This document shows, in pieces, positions 1-5,398 of a DNA stretch of 8,225 bases. The stretch is taken from contig FR890555.1 in NCBI GenBank assembly GCA_000433415.1, positions 12,683-20,907 of the forward strand, read 5' to 3'. The translations under genes and the position numbers were made by a program. Source of the stretch: Clostridium sp. CAG:448. Lineage in GTDB: Bacteria; Bacillota; Clostridia; Oscillospirales; CAG-272. The number at the start of each line of letters is the position of its first letter. The stretch's first letter is position 1. The notes under the pieces were generated by a model. The model was not told the DNA's origin, searched no databases, and was given only the letters and a program-made list of their open reading frames with translations.

Positions 1-7
1 ACACGGT

Positions 8-1213
8 TTATCCCAGCCGGAACAACTCGCCGTCCCCCGGGGCAAACCGGTAGGTTTTGTCGGCAAGAGGGAGCCATGTGCCCGTTTTTTTATCGAGGTG
101 CAGAAGCGGTCCCGCACAGGTAAAGGTCATGGTCTGTTCTTCATGGTGCAGCTTGTTGACCGCAACGAACAGATTGTTTTCAAAGAATCCGAGCACAGCA
201 CGTTCCGCACAGACCGCCTGTAAACCGGCAAATCCCGCAAAGGGGTGTACCAGTGCATCCGATTCCGGACCGACGTGGAAGACGCCGGTGGATGCGGCAC
301 CGTCAAGTGCCGTGTGCAATGTCTGCAATTCCCGGTTGATCTGTTTGACCGTTTCGTATTTTTCTCCGCGGGTGCCGTCCGATTCGATGATACCGTGATG
401 GTAGGACCAAGGCTCCGTGTGGGCAACGCCCGGCGTCCAGTAGGTGAAATAGGAGAGCATCGAGGAGCCGTACGCCAAGGAAGTGAATGCTTCCCAACGC
501 ACCTCGCCTTCGGTCAGCCATCTGTAATCCCAGTGCTCCACGAGCAGAATGATCTGCATCCACGGGATCTGTACCCGCGCCGCTTCGGTGCGGATAATCT
601 CCAAGTTGTTGTAGTAGTCACCGCGGTCATATGCGGCAAACAGTTTATCTTCCCAGTGGTTGCGTGCGCGGCATTCCGGTGACATTGCCGCCTCGACCAG
701 ACCATCCAGAGAGGGAACTTCACGTTTCATCAGATTGTAGTGGTCGTAGGAAAGAAGGGCAGGGTGAACCGCCTCCAGAAATCCTCTGACATGGCGCTCA
801 TAGTTTTCGATCGGCAGAACCGCAACCAGGGGCAGAAGGTTGATGTAGACGGGGTGTGCGGGATCGTTTTCACGCATGAAAGCGGCGATGCGCCCCAAAA
901 CCGAAAACAAGGCGTCGGTCGGTTCGTCCTTGACAAACCATTGCAGGAGCGCAGGGCAGTCGCGGTAGTCACGGATCATGGCACGGAGTGCGTCCTCCCA
1001 GCCATCGGCGCCGTCAACTGCCAATTGCATCCTTTCGTCGTAGACAAAGGCACCCAGCCCGAGCTCTGCGCAAAGTTCGAGCACGCGGAGATTGGTTTCT
1101 TTGGAGTAGCGGCATTCAATAACGGTAAACCCGGCTTCCTTGGCTTCCTGCAAACGTTCACGGCATACAAATGCCTCCGGAATGCCGTACCAGTAGGTGA
1201 TTGGATAAGACAT
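8..1213 (-). CDS. Cytoplasmic TIM-barrel protein, probable glycoside hydrolase (clan GH-A-like), uncharacterised
   Basis: The 401-residue protein has no signal peptide, so it should act in the cytoplasm. Eight strand-like segments in order fit a (beta/alpha)8 barrel: ITYWYG (5-10), TVIECR (30-35), GAFVYD (54-59), LQWFVKDEP (90-98), VYINLLP (122-128), LLSYDHY (153-159), WMQIILLVEHW (218-228) and SMLSYFTYW (251-259). Glu97 follows strand 4 and Glu226 follows strand 7, the positions of the acid/base and nucleophile in clan GH-A glycosidases. Residues from about 305 to the end look like a small beta-sandwich, as many such enzymes carry. The ATG is preceded by AAGGAA with a short spacer, in the 18-base gap after the solute-binding protein gene, so the two are probably one operon. 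The natural reading is hydrolysis of an imported oligosaccharide. Family number and substrate cannot be assigned by eye. A non-catalytic barrel is the main alternative. Confidence 0.85.
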   Translation of the reverse strand: MSYPITYWYGIPEAFVCRERLQEAKEAGFTVIECRYSKETNLRVLELCAELGLGAFVYDERMQLAVDGADGWEDALRAMIRDYRDCPALLQWFVKDEPTDALFSVLGRIAAFMRENDPAHPVYINLLPLVAVLPIENYERHVRGFLEAVHPALLSYDHYNLMKREVPSLDGLVEAAMSPECRARNHWEDKLFAAYDRGDYYNNLEIIRTEAARVQIPWMQIILLVEHWDYRWLTEGEVRWEAFTSLAYGSSMLSYFTYWTPGVAHTEPWSYHHGIIESDGTRGEKYETVKQINRELQTLHTALDGAASTGVFHVGPESDALVHPFAGFAGLQAVCAERAVLGFFENNLFVAVNKLHHEEQTMTFTCAGPLLHLDKKTGTWLPLADKTYRFAPGDGELFRLG

Positions 1214-1231
1214 GTGAGTTCCTTCTTTCCG

Positions 1232-2773
1232 TTAAGATTTGTTGACAACATCCTTTTCAAATGTTTGGATGATTTTGTTGAGCGCGTTTTCGGCTTTCTT
1301 GGTGGATCTTGTTGCGCTGGAGGAGAATTTGTTGGATTTGGAGTGAATGGTTTCGTAGAACATATTCTTGAAAAGTGAGTTCAGCGAGGTGTCGTAAGCG
1401 AGCTGGAAGGTGTTCCCGAAGTTGTCGTGGATAATATCGATCATGGCAGCTACATTGGCGTCGCTGGCATATTTGACCTTGAGTGCGGTTTCGTAATATT
1501 CCGGAATCACTGTTTTTGCGGATTCGCGGCAGAGCACTTCGATACACGCCGTGATAAAGGGCAGGTTATCCGGATTGGCAGTGCGCGGAATAGCGCCGAT
1601 TTCAGTGGTGTCATGGGAGCTGGTGATATATTTTTTGTCGGATGCCTCCAGCATCGGATAGGGAATAACGCCGATACTGATGGGGCTGTTCCGCACATTT
1701 TCCAGAGAGCCCAGACGCTGATAACCGACAAAAAGTCCCTTGCCTTCCATAAAGGCGTTCAGCAGATCGCTTTCTTTGAAGATGGCAGTTGTTCCACCGC
1801 CGCCGCAGGGAGAGGTTCCTTCACTGTAGTAAATGCTGTAGAGGGTATCCACCAACTTGATGGAGCGCTCGTTGTAAATGGTCAGCGTAGGATATCCTGT
1901 TTCCGTGTCGCGGGCGTAATAACGGCAGTCGCCGCTGACGATCATGGGGATCATGGTGCCCCACATTTCCATGACGAGCAAGCCGTAGCGGTCATCGGCA
2001 TCCTTGGTGCTGTTACCGTTCAGATCCCTGTAAGAATTATCCAGAATTTTCAGCCAGTAGTCATAGGTCCATTCGTAGTTCAGTACCACGTTGTACAGTT
2101 GATCCGGATCTTTGTAGATGTTTTCATACAGGTTCTTGTTGTAGAACAGACAATGCGCACTGCGCAGCACATCCGCAAAATAATCTCCCGCCATCAGGAA
2201 CTGGTAGTCCTCGTGCAGGGAAATATCCTTCATATAGTCGCTGTACCAATAGTTTTGGGTCAGATCAATGTGGTTTTCAAAGCCTGTGTCTGCGACATTG
2301 TAGAAGTAGCCCCGATAGGTTAACCCTGCAAGCGGGTACAGATCGTTGATAATCAGGTCGTAATCATCGGTTCCGACGTCGACCATCCGTTTGATGTCAT
2401 TGGCAACCTGATCATAGGTCTGATCCATACGGACGAACTTCAGCTTGACATTCAACAGCTCTTCCGTGTCGAGGTTGCGTTGGTAGACGGCATTGGATAC
2501 GATGTCCTCTCCGGTTTGTCCGGTTCCCTCAATCATAAAGTTGGAGTTTCCCATTCCGACGGATGCGGCATTGGTGGAGGTCAGAATCCGGAATTCCTTG
2601 CCCTTATAGTCGGTACCTGCAAAGGGATCCGGTGCTTCACCGGAACTCTCGACGTTGCCGGCGCCGGTTGTTTTTTCTTCATTGTTGTTCTCCTGATCCG
2701 AGGCGCAGGCGAGCATGGGCAGGAGCATACACAGAATCAGTGCAAAGGCGATACATTTTCTCAGAACGTTCAT
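1232..2773 (-). CDS. Extracellular solute-binding lipoprotein of an ABC transporter (family 1-like, probable sugar binding)
   Basis: The 513-residue protein begins with a lipoprotein signal: a basic start (MNVLRK), a hydrophobic stretch and LLPMLAC with the lipidated Cys at 23, followed by a polar, low-complexity linker to about residue 55. The mature part starts with the strand KEFRILTS (59-66) and has the YDLIINDLYPL and GLFVGY blocks typical of cluster-type sugar-binding proteins. A Ca-binding-like loop with Asp250, Asn252, Asn254, Asp258 and Asp260 ends in DDRYG, a common feature of this clostridial subfamily. The protein should sit on the outer face of the membrane and deliver substrate to an ABC permease. 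No permease or ATPase gene is in the window. I chose the internal ATG because AAGGAG lies nine bases upstream and the signal peptide then starts properly; the in-frame ATG at 2836 would add 21 polar residues before it. The downstream glycosidase-like gene suggests an oligosaccharide ligand, which is inference. Confidence 0.9.
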   Translation of the reverse strand: MNVLRKCIAFALILCMLLPMLACASDQENNNEEKTTGAGNVESSGEAPDPFAGTDYKGKEFRILTSTNAASVGMGNSNFMIEGTGQTGEDIVSNAVYQRNLDTEELLNVKLKFVRMDQTYDQVANDIKRMVDVGTDDYDLIINDLYPLAGLTYRGYFYNVADTGFENHIDLTQNYWYSDYMKDISLHEDYQFLMAGDYFADVLRSAHCLFYNKNLYENIYKDPDQLYNVVLNYEWTYDYWLKILDNSYRDLNGNSTKDADDRYGLLVMEMWGTMIPMIVSGDCRYYARDTETGYPTLTIYNERSIKLVDTLYSIYYSEGTSPCGGGGTTAIFKESDLLNAFMEGKGLFVGYQRLGSLENVRNSPISIGVIPYPMLEASDKKYITSSHDTTEIGAIPRTANPDNLPFITACIEVLCRESAKTVIPEYYETALKVKYASDANVAAMIDIIHDNFGNTFQLAYDTSLNSLFKNMFYETIHSKSNKFSSSATRSTKKAENALNKIIQTFEKDVVNKS

Positions 2774-2782
2774 GGGGAAGCA

Positions 2783-2788
2783 CTCCTT
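2783..2788 (-). promoter_or_regulatory. Ribosome binding site that fixes the start of the solute-binding protein gene
   Basis: AAGGAG stands nine bases before the ATG at 2773. The longer in-frame start at 2836 would place this site inside the coding region and has no comparable site of its own. Confidence 0.85.
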
Positions 2789-2827
2789 TTCTCGGTGATT
2801 GATTGTTTTGGATTGAATGGACATATA

Positions 2828-2857
2828 AAGATACAAATTTCATTTGTCTGTATGCAA
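2828..2857 (-). promoter_or_regulatory. Candidate promoter of the solute-binding protein operon
   Basis: Reading leftwards, TTGCAT (2852-2857) and TATCTT (2828-2833) are separated by 18 bases and lie about 55 bases before the start codon. The -10 box is poor (four of six), which fits a promoter needing an activator. The same TTGCA core serves as the -35 box in the two much better promoters at 5145-5173 and 5325-5353. The assignment is tentative. Confidence 0.4.
2833..2847. promoter_or_regulatory. Operator-like palindrome ACAAAT-TTC-ATTTGT
   Basis: Two six-base arms in exact inverted repeat with a three-base centre lie within the spacer of the candidate promoter for the solute-binding protein gene. 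A repressor bound here would block that promoter. It is A/T-rich and short, so chance is possible, and no regulator gene is present in the window to pair with it. Confidence 0.35.
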
Positions 2858-2880
2858 TGATTGTGCAATACTATGTGCAA
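2853..2880 (-). repeat. Three phased TTGCA direct repeats, probable regulator binding sites
   Basis: On the minus strand TTGCA occurs at 2876-2880, 2864-2868 and 2853-2857, with periods of 12 and 11 bases, so all three fall on about the same face of the helix. The last overlaps the candidate -35 box. Another TTGCA lies at 2934-2938 on the same strand, and a fifth at 2915-2919 in the opposite orientation. The 2862-2870 and 2913-2921 copies form the inverted pair TGTGCAATA/TATTGCACA. Tandem phased sites next to a -35 box are what AraC-type or response-regulator activators of sugar-uptake operons use; the identity of the regulator is unknown. Confidence 0.45.
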
Positions 2881-2978
2881 ATCACAGACCATTCTGATCC
2901 AATATATCATATTATTGCACATATATATGAACATGCAATGCGTATAAAAAGAACAAAAAATGAACAATATACGCCCGA

Positions 2979-3023
2979 CCGGCAATCCGGAAAAACGGTT
3001 CTGCCGTCATATTCCGGTACCGG
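2979..3023. repeat. Nested inverted repeat upstream of the SLH protein gene
   Basis: Arms pair from outside inwards: CCGG (2979-2982) with CCGG (3020-3023), CCGGAA (2987-2992) with TTCCGG (3012-3017), and ACGG (2995-2998) with CCGT (3004-3007), leaving a five-base loop. This gives about 14 pairs with small internal loops. It is GC-rich in an otherwise AT-rich region and has no following T-run, so it is not a standard terminator. It could be a leader-RNA stem if transcription starts upstream, or a DNA binding site. The 10-base palindrome CCGGTACCGG is at 3014-3023. Confidence 0.45.
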
Positions 3024-3029
3024 CTGCCA

Positions 3030-3040
3030 TACAATATAGT
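3030..3040 (+). promoter_or_regulatory. Candidate -10 region of the SLH protein gene
   Basis: TACAAT (3030-3035) and TATAGT (3035-3040) overlap about 30-35 bases before the preferred ATG. No good -35 box is found at 16-18 bases upstream of either. If used, transcription would start just after the GTG at 3039, which would exclude that GTG as a start codon. Confidence 0.3.
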
Positions 3041-3054
3041 GAAATTCTGGAAAT

Positions 3055-3058
3055 GGAG
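3055..3058 (+). promoter_or_regulatory. Ribosome binding site that decides the SLH protein start
   Basis: GGAG lies ten bases before the ATG at 3069. The in-frame GTG at 3039 has no purine-rich site upstream, so the ATG is preferred. Confidence 0.65.
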
Positions 3059-3068
3059 TGTGAATGGT

Positions 3069-4358
3069 ATGAAAAAGATACTCTGGGAAATGATGTTGTT
3101 TCTGGGTATGACGGCGGCGTTGGTGACGGGCGCACATGCAGCCGGGGAACAGGAAACGGCGGTTAGCCCTGCACTGTATCATCTGGCGGCTGAAACGGAA
3201 ATGCATGTGGCAGGACTTTGCGGAGATGAAGTTGCCTTTGACAGTCAGAGCTTTGCCCGTGCCATGAATCTGTCTTCGATCGAAAGTGTCGTGATCACCC
3301 GCCTGCCGTCCTCCGCGGAGGGAAGGCTGTTTGTCGGGTCTTCGCCGGTCAGCGAGGGACAGGTGCTGACGGGGAGTCATATTGCCCGGCTGATCTATGC
3401 GCAGACCGGAACGGGGGAGAGCACGGGAACCTTTGAGGTAGCGGTAAACGGCGCACCGTACAGCGTTACCTGCCGGGTTCATATGCTCAAGGAGGTCAAT
3501 TATTCCCCGACCGTTGCAACCGTACCGGCGGTTTCACTTGCGTTGCAGACCTACACCGGCGTCAATGCCTACGGTGTCATGCGGGCGTATGATCCGGAAG
3601 GGGACCGGTTGACCTATGAGATTGCGGAGTACCCGGTGCACGGAACCTTGGAGATCACGGATGCACATACGGGCGCTTATGTTTACAAACCGCAGAGCGG
3701 TTATACGGGGAATGACAGCTTCCGCTATATTGCCTACGATCAATACGGAAATTACAGTGCCGGCGCGACGGTCAGCGTCCGCGTGGAGGAAAAACGCGCC
3801 AAGGCGACCTTCTCCGACATGCAGAATCACCCCGCACAGGTTGCCGCAATTCGCCTGACCGGTGCAGGAATCATGAGCGGCATGCAGGTGGGCAACGGCT
3901 ACTATTTTTATCCCGAAAAGACGGTTACGCGTGCGGAATTCTTAGTGACGGCGATGAAGGCAATCGGCATGCAGTGCGCCGATGTTGCAAATACGGGATA
4001 TGCGGACGATGCGGATATCCCGCAGGCAATGAAGGGATACATTGCAACGGCATATGAAAAGGGATATTTTAAGGGATTTGAGCAGGATGGAAAGCTTTGT
4101 TTCCGCCCGGATCAGCCCATTACCCGTTCGGAGGCGGCAGTCGTGCTTTCCAATATGATCGGCTATGCCAAACTGCGTGTCAGCGAGACGTTTGCCGACA
4201 GTGACAGCATTCCCGCGTGGGCAAGCGAGGCGTTTGATTCGCTGCATTCATTGGGGATTCTTGACAGCCGCGACGGCAAGCTGACACCGAATGCGCAACT
4301 GACCCGTGCCGATGTTGCCGTGTTGCTCAGCAAGACGCGTCAGGTCATCGGGCAGTGA
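3069..4358 (+). CDS. Secreted surface protein with Ig/cadherin-like repeats and three C-terminal SLH domains
   Basis: The 429-residue protein starts with a cleavable signal peptide (MKKILW, hydrophobic core, AHA/A near residue 24). Residues about 30-140 and 147-240 look like two beta-sandwich repeats of the cadherin-like/Big type; the second has the telltale AYDPEGDRLTYEI and SGYTGNDSFRYIAYD blocks, the first a weaker RLPSSAEGRLFVG version. Three S-layer-homology domains follow at about 247-300, 309-365 and 373-425, with the binding-motif positions TRAE, TRSE and TRAD. SLH domains hold proteins to pyruvylated secondary wall polymer, so the protein should sit on the cell wall outside. No enzymatic domain is visible, so a structural or adhesive role is more likely than catalysis. 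The start is taken at ATG 3069 (GGAG ten bases upstream); GTG 3039 would add ten residues before the signal peptide. It is a single-gene unit, divergent from the solute-binding protein and convergent with the lipid-synthesis gene. Confidence 0.92.
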   Translation: MKKILWEMMLFLGMTAALVTGAHAAGEQETAVSPALYHLAAETEMHVAGLCGDEVAFDSQSFARAMNLSSIESVVITRLPSSAEGRLFVGSSPVSEGQVLTGSHIARLIYAQTGTGESTGTFEVAVNGAPYSVTCRVHMLKEVNYSPTVATVPAVSLALQTYTGVNAYGVMRAYDPEGDRLTYEIAEYPVHGTLEITDAHTGAYVYKPQSGYTGNDSFRYIAYDQYGNYSAGATVSVRVEEKRAKATFSDMQNHPAQVAAIRLTGAGIMSGMQVGNGYYFYPEKTVTRAEFLVTAMKAIGMQCADVANTGYADDADIPQAMKGYIATAYEKGYFKGFEQDGKLCFRPDQPITRSEAAVVLSNMIGYAKLRVSETFADSDSIPAWASEAFDSLHSLGILDSRDGKLTPNAQLTRADVAVLLSKTRQVIGQ

Positions 4359-4370
4359 ACCGGCAAAAAC

Positions 4371-4400
4371 ACAAAAAAGGGGTAGCGCTACCCCTTTCTT
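4371..4400. terminator. Bidirectional rho-independent terminator between convergent genes
   Basis: An 11-base perfect inverted repeat (4376-4397, AAAGGGGTAGC and its complement) lies 17 bases after the SLH gene stop and 18 bases beyond the stop of the synthase gene on the other strand. On the minus strand the stem is followed by a continuous T-rich tail; on the plus strand the tail is shorter (TTTCTT). It should stop transcription from both sides, better on the minus strand. Confidence 0.9.
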
Positions 4401-4415
4401 GCGTTGAGGATCAGG

Positions 4416-5105
4416 TCAGAATATGCCGCATACAAAATTCATCAGAAGGACGGTCAGTTCTGCACCTCCCAGAAGGGAGAGCAGGGCAATGCCGGCTTTG
4501 TATGGTTTGCGCAACCGCAGCGGCGTGATGTAGGTGATTGCCGTCGCAAGCAGGAATGCGGCATAAAAAATCCGGAATCCGTTGGTATAGAGTCCTGCCC
4601 CTACCGACGCCCCATCCGGGCGGAAGAGGCGTTCAAAGCAAAAAGTAAAGGGAACAATGACTGCGCTTGCCGTTACGGGAAGACCGTAATAGTACTTCCG
4701 TCTGCCGGATTCGCTTTTTTGCCGGACTTCTTCGGTCACATTGAAATAAGCCAGGCGGATCAGTCCGCACAGAATCAGGAGAGGCGCAAGCAGCATGTAC
4801 CACCAGTAGTCAGTCCAGTTTTGGGTGTGATGGGCGATCAGCGCACTTCCGATACATGCCGGAAGCACGCAAAAACAGACAATATCGCTCAGTGAGTCGA
4901 TCTGGATGCCGAAGTGACGTTCTGCATCGGTACGGTCCTTTTTGGTTCCGGCAATTTTTCCGTCAAACATATCGCAGAATCCGGATGCCATCAGACAAAA
5001 GACCGCCGCAACGGGTTCACCGATGGCGCACAGGAAGATACCGATTGCGGAGGAAAGCAAGCTGACATAGGTCAGGATTACGGTGTAATTATAATATCCG
5101 ATCAT
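4416..5105 (-). CDS. pssA: CDP-diacylglycerol-serine O-phosphatidyltransferase
   Basis: The 229-residue integral membrane protein joins CDP-diacylglycerol and serine to form phosphatidylserine, the precursor of phosphatidylethanolamine. The CDP-alcohol phosphotransferase motif is clear: Asp45, Asp48, Gly49 and Ala52, then Gly66, Asp70 and Asp74 within FGIQIDSLSD. The run between Ala52 and Gly66 is about four residues longer than the general motif, which I recall as normal in clostridial members (a KKDRT-type insert). Several hydrophobic segments (about 8-27, 30-44, 75-92, 103-120, 142-157, 178-195, 205-227) fit a six- to seven-helix protein. RLAYFNVTEE and YYYGLPVT are further family signatures. 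Residue 53, normally Arg in the motif, is Gly (codon GGA, one base from AGA). The ATG has GGAG eleven bases upstream and its own promoter. No decarboxylase gene is adjacent. A related alcohol acceptor is a lesser possibility. Confidence 0.92.
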   Translation of the reverse strand: MIGYYNYTVILTYVSLLSSAIGIFLCAIGEPVAAVFCLMASGFCDMFDGKIAGTKKDRTDAERHFGIQIDSLSDIVCFCVLPACIGSALIAHHTQNWTDYWWYMLLAPLLILCGLIRLAYFNVTEEVRQKSESGRRKYYYGLPVTASAVIVPFTFCFERLFRPDGASVGAGLYTNGFRIFYAAFLLATAITYITPLRLRKPYKAGIALLSLLGGAELTVLLMNFVCGIF

Positions 5106-5144
5106 ACAAAGTCACACTCCGGGGTTCAGATTTGGTTCTTTTTC

Positions 5145-5173
5145 ATTATACTACAGGTTGCCCACGATTGCAA
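5145..5173 (-). promoter_or_regulatory. Sigma-A-type promoter of the phosphatidylserine synthase gene
   Basis: TTGCAA (5168-5173) and a perfect TATAAT (5145-5150) are separated by exactly 17 bases. Predicted transcription starts about 33 bases before the ATG. The promoter lies just after the tRNA terminator, so the gene is transcribed on its own. Confidence 0.85.
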
Positions 5174-5200
5174 GTGAAATCCCGGAATTTTTGTCCGGCA

Positions 5201-5232
5201 AACAAAAAGCCCGGATACCGAAGTATCCGGGC
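5201..5232 (-). terminator. Rho-independent terminator of the tRNA gene
   Basis: On the minus strand a 10-base perfect stem (GCCCGGATAC and its complement, 5209-5218 and 5223-5232) closes a TTCG tetraloop on a C-G pair, the extra-stable form, and is followed by TTTTTGTTT. It begins six bases beyond the mature tRNA end. Confidence 0.95.
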
Positions 5233-5238
5233 GTTGAA

Positions 5239-5312
5239 TGGAGACAACTGGAATCGAACCAGTGACCCCTTGCATGTCAAGCAAGTACTCTAACCAGCTG
5301 AGCTATGCCTCC
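5239..5312 (-). tRNA. tRNA-Val with anticodon GAC
   Basis: A complete 74-base cloverleaf folds on the minus strand. The acceptor stem GGAGGCA pairs with TGTCTCC (one G-T pair). The D arm is GCTC/GAGT, the anticodon stem CTTGC/GCAAG encloses the loop TTGACAT, the variable loop is GGGTC, and the T stem ACTGG/CCAGT encloses TTCGATT. The anticodon GAC is at 5276-5278 and reads valine GUC (and GUU by wobble). The discriminator base is A. CCA is not encoded and must be added after transcription. The gene has its own promoter and terminator and stands alone, not in a tRNA cluster. No repeat of its 3' end was seen nearby, so there is no sign that it serves as an attachment site. Confidence 0.95.
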
Positions 5313-5324
5313 GCAACGGAATGT

Positions 5325-5353
5325 ATTATACCACATTCTTTTTCGGATTGCAA
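5325..5353 (-). promoter_or_regulatory. Sigma-A-type promoter of the tRNA-Val gene
   Basis: TTGCAA (5348-5353) and TATAAT (5325-5330) are 17 bases apart, with TGG directly before the -10 box making an extended -10 element. A/T-run sequence at 5354-5384 just upstream could act as an UP element. The predicted start leaves a leader of only about five bases before the mature tRNA. The -10 box sits between the inverted arms GAATGT (5319-5324) and ACATTC (5333-5338). Confidence 0.88.
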
Positions 5354-5398
5354 GGGGTTTTTGAAAAAAAGTTGAAAAAATTTTCCGGGCGGTTGCGG

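Noticed and set aside
1427..2323. 298-codon open frame on the plus strand, opposite the solute-binding protein gene
   Set aside because: It lies wholly antisense to a clearly recognised gene, its translation has no domain pattern, and no ribosome site precedes it.
2774..2836. Longer start for the solute-binding protein (ATG at 2836)
   Set aside because: It would place 21 polar residues before the lipoprotein signal and would absorb the AAGGAG site that fits the ATG at 2773.
3039..3068. GTG start for the SLH protein
   Set aside because: It has no ribosome site and overlaps the candidate -10 region; the ATG at 3069 has GGAG at a proper distance.
4404..4895. 163-codon plus-strand open frame within the synthase gene
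   Set aside because: It is antisense to the phosphatidylserine synthase and begins right after a terminator; the translation is rich in Arg, Gln and Cys as expected of a shadow frame.
5239..5312. tRNA gene as a phage or island attachment site
   Set aside because: No integrase gene, no repeated tRNA 3' end and no change of gene style were seen on either side.
5354..5398. A/T runs after the ADP-ribosylglycohydrolase stop read as a terminator
   Set aside because: T-runs are present on the minus strand, but no convincing GC stem precedes them. The stretch fits better as sequence upstream of the tRNA promoter.
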